The notes beneath the pieces were generated by a model. The model ran no database searches. It saw only the letters and a list, made by a program, of their open reading frames with translations, and was not told where the DNA came from. Made by a program: the position numbers and the translations under genes. Below are positions 51,030-62,969 of a DNA stretch of 64,000 nt, in pieces. This DNA comes from Climacteris rufus. Taxonomy: Eukaryota > Chordata > Aves > Passeriformes > Climacteridae. The stretch lies in NCBI GenBank assembly GCA_013398175.1, contig VZRZ01003209.1:161704-225703 (forward strand). Reading direction: 5' to 3'. Every line of letters starts with the position of its first letter. Positions within the stretch are counted from its first letter, which is position 1.

Positions 51030-53610
51030 GATACTTCTAATAGTGGGTGGATTATAGTGTTAATTCTGAGACCAAATTTTAGTACATGCTGTAAGAGAAC
51101 ACCCAAGGATCCTTCTAATTAGTACAGGGAGAGATCATTCCAAATCTTTCAGAAAAAGCTGGTACATAGTCCTTTTGGTTAGTCTGTTTTTTAAGGATAC
51201 TATGTTGAGGAGAGGGGGGAAGAGAAAACATGGAAAACATGTAAAAAAATCCCTACACAAGGAACAAATAATACAGAATATTAATGCATCTGTTTCAATC
51301 AAAGACTGCTTCTTTTTATTCCTTTTCCTCCCAAAATCTACAAAAGAAATTTCAAGTTTTCTTTCAAGTTTCCAATAATCTTCCACTTGCAAAGGAATAC
51401 AATTGTATTCTCCCACAGACCTATTTGGGAAATCCACCGATGTCAGACAGATATTCTCTCATTGTTTGCATTATTTACTTATGACATACAAATATTTTGT
51501 ATATAGAAACATAAACTAGTCTCTAGAATTAAGTATATTGGTTTTAATGCAACTTTATATATTTTAATAGGACTTTAAATACAACTAGTTCCTTTAAGCA
51601 GGATTTATAATAGTAACTTTCTGTAACAGGAGAGATTCATGTCTGATTCATGTCTTTGTTGTTCTTTCATATTGAGCCATTATTCTAGCTACCCTTATAA
51701 TATGAAATTCATTATATAATTAGTGACTTAGTAAACAATCAGTAAATTTATTTTACTAAATTGAATTTAGTAAATAATGAATTTAAAAAACGGATAATCT
51801 GATGATTAGCAGACAAAACACACAGCTGAGCTTGTGAGACCTTTGCTTAGTATTTGTATGGTTGTCAGTAAGTAAAAAAAAACTTTGATGTTGCATCTGT
51901 TCTGTTTTGCAGTTTTGATGGATTTTTTAAACACTATTGGCAGAACCCTACTGTATTTTTAATAACGGAAAAGTAGGAGAGAAAAGCAGGTATTCCTTGA
52001 AGTCAAGCAGGGTGAAAAGGTGGCATATAAATTGATTTCTGGGTGTATTCTGTGTGGGCTGTAATTAGTATGCTGGCTCCTGAAGCCAAGGCTGTGAAGA
52101 AACAACAGCATGGTATGAAGTCCTGGCTAATTAGAAAGCATCTGTAATAGTACAGCTTGCTTTAGAAGGAAGAGAGTATATTTTGTTAGGTAACAGCAGA
52201 ACATCCTTGACATTTTATGATTAACTTAACGCTTTCTTAGATGATAATTGGTTAAAACAGCATAATTTGGATTTTCTTTTGTTTTGGGATGGTTCCCGTT
52301 CTCTCAGCTATAGCAGAAAGATGAGTTTATATTCGCTAACAGTATTGTGGGGTTTTGCCCTGCTTTTTTATTGCCATTAATATTATTTATTTGTTTGTTT
52401 GTGCCATCTGCTTAGAAAATTCTTATCATAAAGTTGTTTGCTTTGATTTTGTTTGATTTTGTTTTCTTTTGCTTTTTTTTTTTTAATGGAGAACTTTATC
52501 TGTAAAGATGCCAGCAGACAATTGGGCTTTTTGTGATGCAGACAAGCTGTAAAGAATAGAGTACTTTTAAAAACATAATAACTGAAAATACGTGTTTTAC
52601 TTTGGGTACAGACATTTGGATGAGGCTTTGACCTGAGGGCATTGGATTATTATGAGCAGAAGCTCTAGCCAATCTTAAGGAACAGTGCTTTGAGAACACA
52701 GTTTCTTGTATTGTTAATGTGAGTGATTTTATTGCAGTACTATTAGGCAAGTTGTAATAGAGCTGCAAACCTAGCAAGGCATGGAAAGGGAAACTGTAAT
52801 TTTCCCACTGTACTTTGTGTAGAGTGACCCTTTATTTGACTATCATTTTCTGTTGCTTCAGAATATTGTCTTGTTCCACAGAGGCTGTAAATATGGCACT
52901 GAATGACCACAAGTCAGGATGATACTTACCTTCCTACCTTGAAGTCCATGATTGCATCCTTATCATCTCCTGCCTTGGTGAATGAAATTTATTCCTCCCT
53001 AGATTGTATGCTATGCAAATCACAGCCCACCAGCTTCCAAACAATTAGCTATTACCATTGCTCTGTGTACAGACTATTTAAACTGGTTTCTGTTAGCTTT
53101 TTGTTGGCCCTCAATAGAAAAAATTCCATGCCTCAGAATTTTGATACACAGATTAGATTTCTGCAGCAATTTTTAATGCATGCACTCTTTTAGCATCAGA
53201 CCCAATCTAATCTAAATATACATGTAAAATCTGATTGTTATAATCCCAAAAGAATAAAATTTTAACTGTTAGTGAAGTCATCTAGTCCGTTTCTCTGCCT
53301 AAAAATTTGAGCAGCTGTACATAAACTATTTAACAAGTGTTTGTTTTACCTATTTAAAACATTCTTTATCATTTATTTACTTTACATTATGTGTGGGTCT
53401 CTTTGGCGTTGTTTTCATTTCTGACAGCACATCTGGAAGGGCTTTCTTCCTTTCTCACTTAATTGTTTCTTTTTCTATCATTAAGGCAAATTTGAATGTC
53501 CCTAAATGAAGAACAGGCTAATGGAGGAAGTGTTAATTGTTTGATTTCTTTAGAAGAGATCCACTCAGAAAAATCATATAGTTAAAATTTTCTGAAAAAG
53601 AGTGAGTGGT
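51028..53610. other. AT-rich intergenic block
   Basis: No gene or recognised transposon. A T-rich (TTTTG) stretch lies at 52444-52482. A possible conserved stretch lies at about 52030-52290. Confidence 0.5.
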
Positions 53611-53744
53611 ATATTGTTGGCTTAGGTTCTAACGCTTATATTTTTCAAATCCTGCACTGTCTGGCATGTATGCTTTATATCTCATTGGTTGCTGTTCTCT
53701 ATAGACATAACAGTGCCACTGTGTACTTACCAAGGCCATTTGGG

Positions 53745-53745
53745 N
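53745..53745. other. Single undetermined base (N)
   Basis: The only N in the window, inside the U3 part of the LTR. It may reflect a heterozygous or poorly covered repeat position in the assembly. Confidence 0.95.
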
Positions 53746-53783
53746 ATTGGTAAATCTATGCGGATATGTGAATGGACCAAACC

Positions 53784-53887
53784 TATAAAAGTGTGGAGAA
53801 CTCGAGACTCGTCATCCATTTTGGGTGATGCCCCAAGGAGGGGGCTTTGTCTGCCCTAAATGTACCTCTGAAGGCCTTTCGAATAAA
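53784..53887 (+). promoter_or_regulatory. LTR TATA box and poly(A) signal
   Basis: CCTATAAAAGTG at the promoter and GAATAAATATC at the poly(A) site are about 98 bp apart, which would give an R region of roughly 70-90 nt. Both look intact. Confidence 0.6.
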
Positions 53888-53955
53888 TATCTACCTTTGC
53901 TCCCTTACTCCTGCCTGGCCTCAGTTTTTTGGCCTAGCCCTTTAGGCAACAATAT

Positions 53956-56713
53956 AAATATGAGGAAATCTCTCTTCAAAAGACCAGCAATTTACTTCTA
54001 TTTTAAAATGATTTATCTAATTCTTAACTTTAAACTTGGACCATGCAGTCAACTCTACTCTTCTTTCAAAAGTTTTTTCAGACATGTTCTATCTCTTTTT
54101 TTGTGTGTTTGAACTGAGAAAATGCACGTCTTTTATTCGTTTCATGTTTTACCCAGTTGGCAAAGCCAGTTTTAATCTTTCCTCCATTTAAGAACATCCT
54201 TCTGCCTTAGTCTTTTTGTTTACAACGTGGGAAAAAGGGGAAACAGTCCTTTATGCCATGCCATCTCTTAGCTTTGAAGCACTGCCAAACTTCTACTTCA
54301 AAGCGGTCTCAAGGCTTCAGCTTTGTCAAAAAAAAACATCATGTAGAAAGCTTTTAGCAACCCAAACAACAGTTTAGTTTGTAAAGTATGCCTTTATTAC
54401 TGAAGATAGGTTAACTCTGGTGATTACATAAATTATCTCTGCAACTATAATTTTTTTTCCAACATATGGGAAATGCCTTCACACAATTATGTTGAATAGA
54501 AAATGTTTCATAATTAAATTAAATTTAAAAAAAAGATTATTCTAGAGCTTGAAAATAATATTTATCATGTGATTTTTCATTTGACCAGTATTCTGTTTCT
54601 TAATATCTGAAAGTGATTTTGAAGAAACGTTCTCAATAGATGCCCTAAAAGTTTTGTGATATTGAGACAAAACACTAAGTAATTTTACTGGGATTTTTAA
54701 AGCCCTCACAATTGTTTTATATTTAGATTCATGGATATAAAAGCAGATCATATATGTCAGGTTTAAAATATTCAAATTAGGGTTTATAAATATATTAAGA
54801 AGGTTATTACAGATGAAAAAATATATTCCTTCTGGTGCAGATACATGTATGTAGGTAGATGGAATATGATCGGTTCACCCTTGGTGGAAGGGGAATCCTC
54901 CATGAAGGAAATTTCACATTTAGTTCACATAACGAAATTCCACAGAGAGCAATAAGCTGAGCATGGTCTGACTTACAGGTCTGAATGTCTTACACTGCAT
55001 ACCCAGGTGGCATAACCTGTAACTTGGCTTTGGGAAGTTTTTCCTAGTAAAAAAGTCCAGCTTGGTTTTGACCACAGGCATACCCTCAACACTCAAAGGA
55101 AAAGTAAATATGATGGCCTGACTGGGTCAGAAAAAGAGCTGAAAATTAAGAAAAAATATGATTCTTGGTTGGGAGCTTTACTGTTTTTTAGTAGATTGCT
55201 TGGTTATCTTTCTAGATGTTGAATCTTTCTTTGCTATTGTTAAGGTGATCTGGTTTGTGGCTTTTTAAACAATGTAATGAAAAAGAGAAAATAAAGAAAT
55301 GGTGAAAACTGCATCTTCTAGGATAATATGGTATTAATTGCAAAAATCTTACCCCTGTTTATAGCATTTGAAATAAACTGTATTGATCAGGTCCATAAAG
55401 TTATTTTCTGTACCACTGAGTTAATGCATTCTGGGTTACTACAGTGGGTCTGCTAACATCAAATGAATTGAATGAATGCTACAGAAGATTTGCATGAAGT
55501 CTACCACTATCTCTTTAATGCTGAATGATCTTCTGTGCCTGATAATTGGACAGATTATTGGGAAAGTAAATGGATCATTTTCACTTTGCAATTACCCTTA
55601 AGTGAATTATGCACAGGTTAAATCACACACTAAATAGTCATTGTCTTTAGCTGCCTTGATCTAGTAAGTGACCCCAGTTTAAGATCATATCAAGTCTCTC
55701 TTAAAATGGAAAATATGTACAACCTAAGTGCTGTTCTTTTTTTCTTTTGTTTTCCTCAAGTGCATTAAGGCATAAAATATTACCAGTTTTATCTTTACAA
55801 ATTTGTAAAGTACATTACAAACTTTTAACTAATTCCTGAAATTTAATTTCTGAACACATGGGCCAAGGCAATGACTACAGAAAACATTGTGACCAGGTAA
55901 GGTTAGTGGCAAGCTCTGCCAAAGTGACAATAAACAGAATTGCACATTCAGTGAAGCTAAATAACTGTCTAAATTGGGTGGTAAAGAAAATAATGAGCAA
56001 TGCTTTCAGATCTATTAGCAGCTAATGGAAAAATCAAAAAAACAACTTCAGTCTATGTGCCTGATGTGGCAGGAAGCAGTAAAACATGCTGACTACTGGA
56101 TCAGTGCAAAACATAAAGGACTGCTTAGTAGAAAGCAGGAAAATCTGAAGTGTTTCAAATAAATCAGTTGCCAACTATTTTAATTTACCAGGGTTAACTG
56201 AGCACTCAGGGCAGAGATGTGCCAAGTCATTACCTGGAGGAATACCTGCTGTCCACAGGTTAGTCTTTATTTCCAAAAGGGGAAGATTTCTATTTGATTT
56301 AGACTCTCAGGAATACTATCTATGTCTAATATCCATTTATTCAGACTGTTGGTAAACTGGAAAACCACAAAATTGCCACCTTTTAAAGAAAGTTGATTGC
56401 AGTGAAATATTAGCTGTTCTGATCATCTAAGATAATGGAATTAATGTTCAAAGGTTACAGTAAATCATTAAAAGTGGGTAGAAACTAATTTCTGCCTTTT
56501 CTTTTTCATTGTTTAATATTTGTTTGCTGCAATTACATTTAATACAGCATTTGTGTTTATAAACAAGAAGTTGCTTTGAGAAAAGAAAACAAAATTGCTT
56601 TGAATTTATTTCTGAAAAAATTTGTCAAACATAGGGGTCCTGTGTATTTAAAAAATCCATTTTAAATGTGTCATGCTTTTTAGCTAAAAAGGTTAAAAGC
56701 AATTTCTCCATTC
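53956..56713. other. AT-rich intergenic block
   Basis: No gene or recognised transposon. A possible conserved stretch lies at about 55480-55680. Confidence 0.5.
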
Positions 56714-57406
56714 ATAGTTGTGATGGTTTGATAAGTTTGTAAGGTCTAGATTTTTGGATGTGGTAGGGGCCAAAAGATGGCTCCTGTAAGAAGCTCCCAG
56801 AAGCTCCCACAGCTGTCCAGTCAGGGCCTATCTCTGATGGCTCCTGGAAAATTGATATGATGTTTTCCACAGGTGGGCCAAATAGGAAAGACAGAAACAC
56901 CTCTGCAACAGTATATTTAAGAAGCAATCTCTGTAGTACGCAGGCGCGCGCCATGTAGCCATGTAGTCACGTAGGAGTAGATTAGGCAGAGGAGAAGGAG
57001 TACAGCAAATAAGAAAACTAAGAAAAACAACTGAAACATCAGATGTGACAGCCAGCAAATGATGCCAGTGTGCCAAAGAAGAGGAGCGATGGGGGAGGAG
57101 GTTCCTGCATCATCGGAACTGAGACATTCTCACGGCCTGTGGCGAGAAACTTACATCAAACTTGGAGCGGAGACGGTGCAGAAGGGAGTGATCTCCTACA
57201 GAAGGGGCTTTGGTCTGGTGAGGAATGGACACAGTCAGTAACTGCTTCTACTCCTAGAAGGGTTGAACTGCAGGAGTTGGTGGGGTAAAGAAGGTTTGGG
57301 TCACCCCCACCCTAAGTATGGACCAGCCTGATCTGGGAGGAAACAGCGGCGGCAGTTTTGGGCAGGCTGCGTGCCAACTTCTGCAAACCGTGCCATGGTG
57401 CCAAAG

Positions 57407-57430
57407 GAGAGAGAGAGAGAGAGAGAGAGA
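57407..57430 (+). repeat. (GA)12 microsatellite inside the LTR
   Basis: Twelve uninterrupted GA units. Likely to vary in length between individuals. Confidence 0.95.
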
Positions 57431-57556
57431 CCCCTCCAGGTATAATTGCTAAGAAGAGGAAACACCTGAGCATCTGAGGACTAAACTAATTAGTGGAAAA
57501 AACCCTCCCTGGGTTCTCCTTATGATCTGGGAGAAGAGAGAGGGCTGTGAAGTTTT

Positions 57557-57581
57557 GGGGGGGGGTGGGGAGGGGAATGGG
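57557..57581 (+). other. G-quadruplex-prone G tract
   Basis: G9, then T, G4, A, G4, AAT, G3: four G runs of three or more with loops of 1-3 nt, about 60 bp before the poly(A) signal of the ERVL-type LTR. Confidence 0.7.
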
Positions 57582-57638
57582 AGGATGGCGGAGGAAAAAT
57601 GTTTGTTCCTTTGTTTTTGCTTGCTCCTTTGACTCTGT

Positions 57639-57644
57639 AATAAA
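57639..57644 (+). terminator. LTR poly(A) signal AATAAA
   Basis: AATAAA within CTGTAATAAATTCAC, in the position expected for the R/U5 border of the LTR. Confidence 0.65.
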
Positions 57645-57805
57645 TTCACTTTATCACTTAGAAGCTCTGACCTTGTCTCAGCCTAATTTTGCTCCTCTGC
57701 CAGCATTTCTTATCATGGTTTAGTAACACAGTTCTGTTCAGAAAGGGAAAAAAGCAGTTCTAGTGGGGCCTTGGTCATTAGCTGGGGCTAAACCACTACA
57801 ATAGT

Positions 57806-58492
57806 GTATTCCTAGAAAAATCTTGATTCAAAGTATAGGTCAGAATGCAAACATAGCCATAGACCTGTGAGGGTACTTTGACTTTTCACCCTTATTAGAA
57901 AAAAAGAAGTTCTGAAATGTGGTAATTTCCTTCAGGATATAAATATTTGTTCAACTGTAATAAAATGCAGGATAGATTATATGCCTCCCTTGCTTGTTTG
58001 ATGGGGGAGGCTGTTTGGAAGGGCTGTTCATACTTCAGCACTGTGCTGTTTGAATAATGAATTGGAAAGGTCTTAGAATAATTTTAGCTAGTGAACAAGA
58101 CATACATCTTTTCACCTCACCTCTGGTGCTTTTGTGGACCCAGATATCTTCCTTTCTCCTCATATTTTTACTTAATGTGAAACTCTGCGTGAAGTGTCAC
58201 ATTTCATACAGGATGCATGACAACTTTAAACTTAATGCTGACACTTTAAGTCCTTGTTGCCCAAGGGCTACTAATTTAATTAAAGACTGCTATGCTGGAA
58301 TTAACAGAGAAGTAAAATATCCCTTCAGAGAAATTTCATTGAAGAACATTAAGAGAACAAGTGGAAAAAAGGAAATTACATCCACAAGCCTGTTTCTTCC
58401 CACTGACTACAAAAGTAGTTTAGGGTGACTAGGAGAGTTGGACATATCTATTTGTAGACATTTTATGTCAGCTGAGGTGATCTCCCCTTTGT
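57806..58492. other. Intergenic block, unassigned
   Basis: Holds a 123-codon frame at 58057-58428 on + with no recognisable domain; one hydrophobic stretch near residues 19-41 is what T-rich DNA gives by chance. No gene is called. Confidence 0.45.
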
Positions 58493-58546
58493 GATTCAAA
58501 GTCTTGAATCACAAGATTCAAGATTCAATCTTGAATCTTGATTCAA
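58493..58546. repeat. Palindromic cluster of GATTCAA/TTGAATC heptamers
   Basis: Within 54 bp the heptamer GATTCAA occurs at 58493, 58515, 58522 and 58540, and its complement TTGAATC at 58504 and 58531. The centre, 58512-58540, is a perfect inverted repeat with 14-bp arms (CAAGATTCAAGATT) and one central base (C58526). The outer copies at 58493 and 58504 form a second small hairpin. Confidence 0.95.
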
Positions 58547-58611
58547 TCTTTGGTCTCCCTAATGGACAGCCATTGATTTTCAATGTAAATTTCTCTAAGT
58601 TTTCATAGGGT

Positions 58612-58746
58612 TATTGGGTTTCTTTGTTTGTTTGTGAGTTGGGGTTTTTTTTGTTTATTTTTGGGGTTTTGGCAGGGGAAGGTTGTTTGTTTGTTTTGTT
58701 GTTTTGTTTTTTTTTGTTTGTTTGGTTTTGTTTGTTTGTTTGTTTT
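58612..58746. repeat. T/G-rich tract with (TTTG)n
   Basis: About 135 bp of T and G with TTTG units, GGGG runs and T9. Same type as the tracts at 8.5, 16.0 and 32.8 kb. Confidence 0.85.
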
Positions 58747-60617
58747 CATGTGTTCTTTTAATTTTTTTTCATAAAACATTAAAAGTGTAAGGTATATGGG
58801 AAATACTGGAATTCATTTGGGCGCCTAATTTATTTTTTGTCCCTGCTCTCTTCCATCAGTCGTTAGATCTACCTGCATGATACCTAATTGAAAATAATCC
58901 TCAAAGTCGCATTTGTGGTAGTTGGAAGTCTGGCTTTTTACTTGCATGCCAGAAAACGCACACAGGAAACTGTTATGTACTCATCCAATTGTAGAACCAA
59001 ACAACTTATTCTGTAGTTCACCATTACTGTTCCAGTTCTGAATATTCTGTAAAAACAATTCGTATTTAAGTTACAGTGTTAAAAATAATATTGGTGACGA
59101 ATACTGCTTGACTGGTGTGAAAAAGTGTAATTATCATGTTTCTTAAATCAGTAAAAATAAGATTACTAATTGAATATAAAGAAAAAACCCTCTGGTACAT
59201 CTGATAACTTGATTGGGATCTCATTTTTAATTTATTTAAAATACTGTGAATTGGCATTAACCATACTGAAGTACTGTACTAGGACAAAAGGATGAGACTC
59301 CATATCCTATGTTTTATGTTTCAGAACTGTTTCCAATGTGGTGGGACTTAGGCCACTTCTCTTGAAAAACTATCTGAACTCTGAAATATTACTGTATTTC
59401 CTGTTTATAGAGAAGAAAATAAACATTAATTTGGTAGCCAGATGCTGATTTAGATTATCATATTTTTTTCATAAAAAGCAAATATCTACAATAACTCTGT
59501 GAAAGATACAAGCAAAACCAATTTAAGTAGCTGAAGGTGCTTAAATTCTTCCAATGGCGTCACCAGATCCTTTATAATTGTCTTGATGAAATTAGGTTAC
59601 CCTAATTAAACCCATTATATATATCAAAGGATAATGCTTTTAGTCATGCATATGCAGTAGCTAAGTAAATTGTAATGTATTTAACATTTTAATAACTAGC
59701 CTTTTCTTTCTTTAAATATGCAAATAAGATAGTTGAACTGTCACAACCTTAATTCTCCAGCTACAGATGGGTCTTAGTGTTGTCAGATCAGCAGGTCAGG
59801 AACTTCTCCCTCACTCCACCAGTGACCTACAACTGACCTGCAGTTGTAAATTGCTAAATCAATGTGTATTTTATTGCAGTTTCACTGGAGATCCCTATCC
59901 TTAGGCAAAACCTTTACACTCTATAAATAGATTCTGAGTACCTCTTTCTTCTTGTCTCTGAACTGACTACAGCTGTAGGAGATAATGTATAGGCTAAAGA
60001 GAAGCTGTATTTGAACCCCTCTCCAACTGCTGACAGCTTGGGCATGGCAGCACAAAGCTCCTGATGCTGTTGCTGGTGAATTGTTGCAGGCTGAGCTGTC
60101 ACTGCAGCTATACTGACAACAACATCTTACCTAGTTTAAATTTAGCTGAGACACACATACCTGATGTGCATACATAGCATTAACTGCACTATGTGCATGT
60201 GTAGTTCAAGACTGTCAAACCAAAGGCAGCCCACCTGCAGGACAACTTTATATATCCTTTGCCTATGCTTTAGAAGAGCTGCTGCTGTCACCAGTAAGTG
60301 ATGCTTCACAGTGAAAGGGCAGGCACAGTGCCCACTGTGTCCAGGCATGGCTCAGCGCCAAAAGGCACAAGTTAGCCTAACACAGAGCCCATGGCCCATT
60401 ATTAACAATTATTGTGTTGTGTTTACCGGCTTGCAGGATTCTTACGACAGTATGTCTGAGCTGATCACCCAGCAAAGGGCAGCTACCTGACTTCTTCAGT
60501 AAAGTTCATTGTCACTTGGTCAGTCTCAAGTGCTGACAGAATAAAAGCCTGGTCATGTGTGTGCCTGCTTTGCTATGCATCATCCCGACTGCAGCATTGA
60601 CTAGTGATTGTTAGAGT
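58747..60617. other. AT-rich intergenic block
   Basis: No gene. An octamer ATGCAAAT lies at 59718-59725 in a possibly conserved stretch (about 59520-59730). An AATAAAAG at 60540 and weak terminal repeats hinted at a further LTR at 60280-60596, but without a target-site duplication it is not called. Confidence 0.45.
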
Positions 60618-61046
60618 TCATAGAATCATTGAGTGGTCTGGGTTGGAAGGGACCTTAAAGATAACCTAGTTCCAACCCCTCTGCCATGGAGAGGGCTGTC
60701 TTCTACTAGACCAGGTTGCTCAGAGCTTCATCCAACCTGGCCTTGAACACTTTCAGGGATGGATGGGGCATTCATAGCTTTCCTGGGTAACCTGTTCCAG
60801 TGTCCCAGCACCCTCACAGTAAAAAATTTTATCCATCTCATCTAAACCTAGTCTTTCAGTTTGAAGCCAATCCCCCTTGTCCTGTCACTACATGCCCTTG
60901 TAAACAGTCTCTCTACATCTTACAGATTCTCTTCAGGTACTGAAAGGCCAGAACTAGATAACCCCTAAGCCTTCTCTTTTCTTGGCTGAACAAACACAAT
61001 TCTCTCAGCTTTTCCTCGTAGAAGAGATGTTCCATCCCTCTAATCA
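60618..61046 (-). mobile_element. CR1 LINE 3' end, minus strand
   Basis: Read on +, it starts TCATAGAATCATTGAGTGG and GGGTTGGAAGGGACC, then CCATGGAGAGGGC, CAACCTGGCCTTGAACACTT and ATGTTCCATCCCTCTAATCA, which is the full complement of the CR1 3' region up to the usual truncation zone. About 430 bp remain. It belongs to the same tail type as the 5.2-kb copy and is one of the better preserved CR1s here. Confidence 0.95.
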
Positions 61047-62969
61047 AAAATTAGCAAAATTTTATCACTGAAAGAACTAGTTTATGATATTTTACCCTGC
61101 ATAAAAGTAACAAGATGGCTTATGAAAATGTAATCAGTGATAAGTAGAGTGCCTGATTTTTCCAGCTTCCCTAAGCTCAAAGATTCTGGGTTTTTTTGTA
61201 GTAATCAAGATTTTTCTGCACAGAACCATTTGCTGTATTAGAGCTTACATTTGGATAGCACTTTAAAAAATAAATTTAAAGAATATATTTTGTCACTGTC
61301 AAGAATTGACAATAGTATTGTTTTCAGTAGTTTCCTAAAGCACCTGTCCAGTCATGAGTAGTTACAATTGTGCTGGCACAGAGCTGTAATAGCAATTTAC
61401 AGATTTTTTCAAGAGACATTATATATATCAAACACAGGGAAGTTGACACAAAAAGTGATGATGACTGATCAGTTGACAGGTCGAGTGCAAAGTGCATCTA
61501 AGATACAGGTTTAGTGCTTTATATTTTATTTTAAGAGAGACTGCTTTCCACAGGATTGAAGAAGGATCAGCCTTGCACTCTTTAAAGCTTTTAGATACGT
61601 ACATAGACTGGGAGAGAGTGTAAGGTGCCTATAACTTCTTACATTGCTGTGCTCCATGTATGGAGTAGTTTCAACAGGAAAAAAGCATAAAAATGTCTTT
61701 GAACATTTGATAATGTTGTCTAAATGGGCTGCACAAAGAAATACCACTTGCCTTTTCTGAGGAAATTCAGGGTCACTCTGCATAAATAATTGCAGAAGGG
61801 AAACACTTGGCACCAGAAGCTCACAGCTGTCTTTGCTTTAAGTGTAATGCAAGTGTTAGCTATTCATTTATAAGAAATTAGCAAATTTGTCCTTCTGTCA
61901 GCAAAGAGTTTGAAGGATGTGCACAGAGATGAGAATTTTACTCCTGCTTGAAGCCATGCGATATATACTGAAAGACTGATGGAATAAAGCAAAGCAAGGT
62001 GCAGTGGAGGAAAGATGTTAAGTCTACTGAAGGTGCAGATAAATGAGAAGACACAGAAATGCAATTTACTGAGGGATAAGAAAACCAGAGAATGTCCAAT
62101 CTAAAACAGAGTTCACAAGGATTTAGGACTGTATTTTTCTTCTGTCCTTAAAATCCCCATGCTTAATTTTCAAAATTCTGAAGCTACATTGTTACAAGGA
62201 ACATGAATGAAAAACTATTATTTTTCCCTAGATATGTTTCTGAGACCAGCTAGGTTCATACTTGACTGCCATATCCTTATCTGTAAATTTGACATAGACT
62301 GTGCTGGCAACTAAGAAATCTCTAGGGAACCTGAACAGAAAATCTCCTTGGAGAACTTCAGTTCAATTTATGCAAAATAGATTGTTTGGCACCAGCTACC
62401 GAAAAATGAGTTTAAGCACATTGCGAGAGACAGATTGTTTTCCAAAATTTTGTCTTTTGAAGCAGGGCCAGCACTTATTATTGGAACTGCTATAATTTGT
62501 GAGATGATCTGAAGCAGTTTCTTCTCTAGGGGGAAGATTTCAGAAAGACATCTGAGAATTCTTGTTCTCTCCTCTCCAAGTCACTGGTGAGAACAACAGA
62601 ATGTCATCCAAAGAACATTGCTGTCAATGGGACTCTATTATCTTCACTGGACACCACAAGGAGCTCTCAGTCTCACATAATCCTTTGCAAATAAATTAAA
62701 AATAGCTTGCTAAATTAGTGATGCTGTGTAGTCATGGTAGTCTTTTGGTGTATATTGAAAATACAGAATTTTTATTCTAGAGAATCTTATGTTTTTTGTT
62801 AAAGATGCTTAACCCGGTGTTCTCGAGGTAGCAACAGTGTCCTTTATGTGAGCAAAATCCCTGCCAAGACGAGTTGCAATGGTTTTACAACTCTCCCAAA
62901 GTACAGAGTTCTAGATACCGCAGATGACCTATTTCTGCTGGCTCCTCTAGAAATGAGATTTACCCCAGG
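61047..62969. other. AT-rich intergenic block
   Basis: No gene or recognised transposon. Confidence 0.55.

Larger units (their letters stand above)
53615..53951 (+). mobile_element. Solo LTR, ERV1-like (337 bp)
   Basis: Starts TGTTGGCTTAGG and ends AGCCCTTTAGGCAACA; the two ends are imperfect inverted repeats (TGTTGGCTTAGG against TGTTGCCTAAAGG). The flanks are ATAT at 53611-53614 and 53952-53955, a 4-bp duplication as expected for gammaretrovirus-like (class I) elements, though AT-rich and so weak evidence alone. TATAAAA is at 53784-53790 and AATAAA at 53882-53887, in order for + orientation. U5 is about 65 bp. One undetermined base (N) lies inside at 53745. Confidence 0.75.
56719..57800 (+). 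mobile_element. Solo LTR, ERVL-type (1082 bp)
   Basis: Starts TGTGATGGTTTGAT and ends GGGGCTAAACCACTACA, the TGTGRTGGTTT / AAACCACYACA inverted termini typical of avian ERVL LTRs. A perfect 5-bp duplication, ATAGT, flanks it at 56714-56718 and 57801-57805, as expected for class III. AATAAA is at 57639-57644, and U5 is about 155 bp. A TATATTTAA box at 56912-56920 is a possible promoter. Inside are a (GA)12 run and a G-rich block. No internal ERV sequence adjoins it. The frames of 60-82 codons in it have no meaning. Confidence 0.92.

Noticed and set aside
58057..58428. 123-codon frame on the plus strand
   Set aside because: No similarity to any family I know; the one hydrophobic stretch is what T-rich DNA gives by chance.
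60280..60596. Candidate 317-bp LTR (TGCTGCTGTC ... GACTGCAGCA, AATAAA at 60540)
   Set aside because: Ends are weakly inverted and a poly(A)-type signal is present, but the flanks AAGAGC and TTGACT do not match and no TATA box lies in a suitable place.
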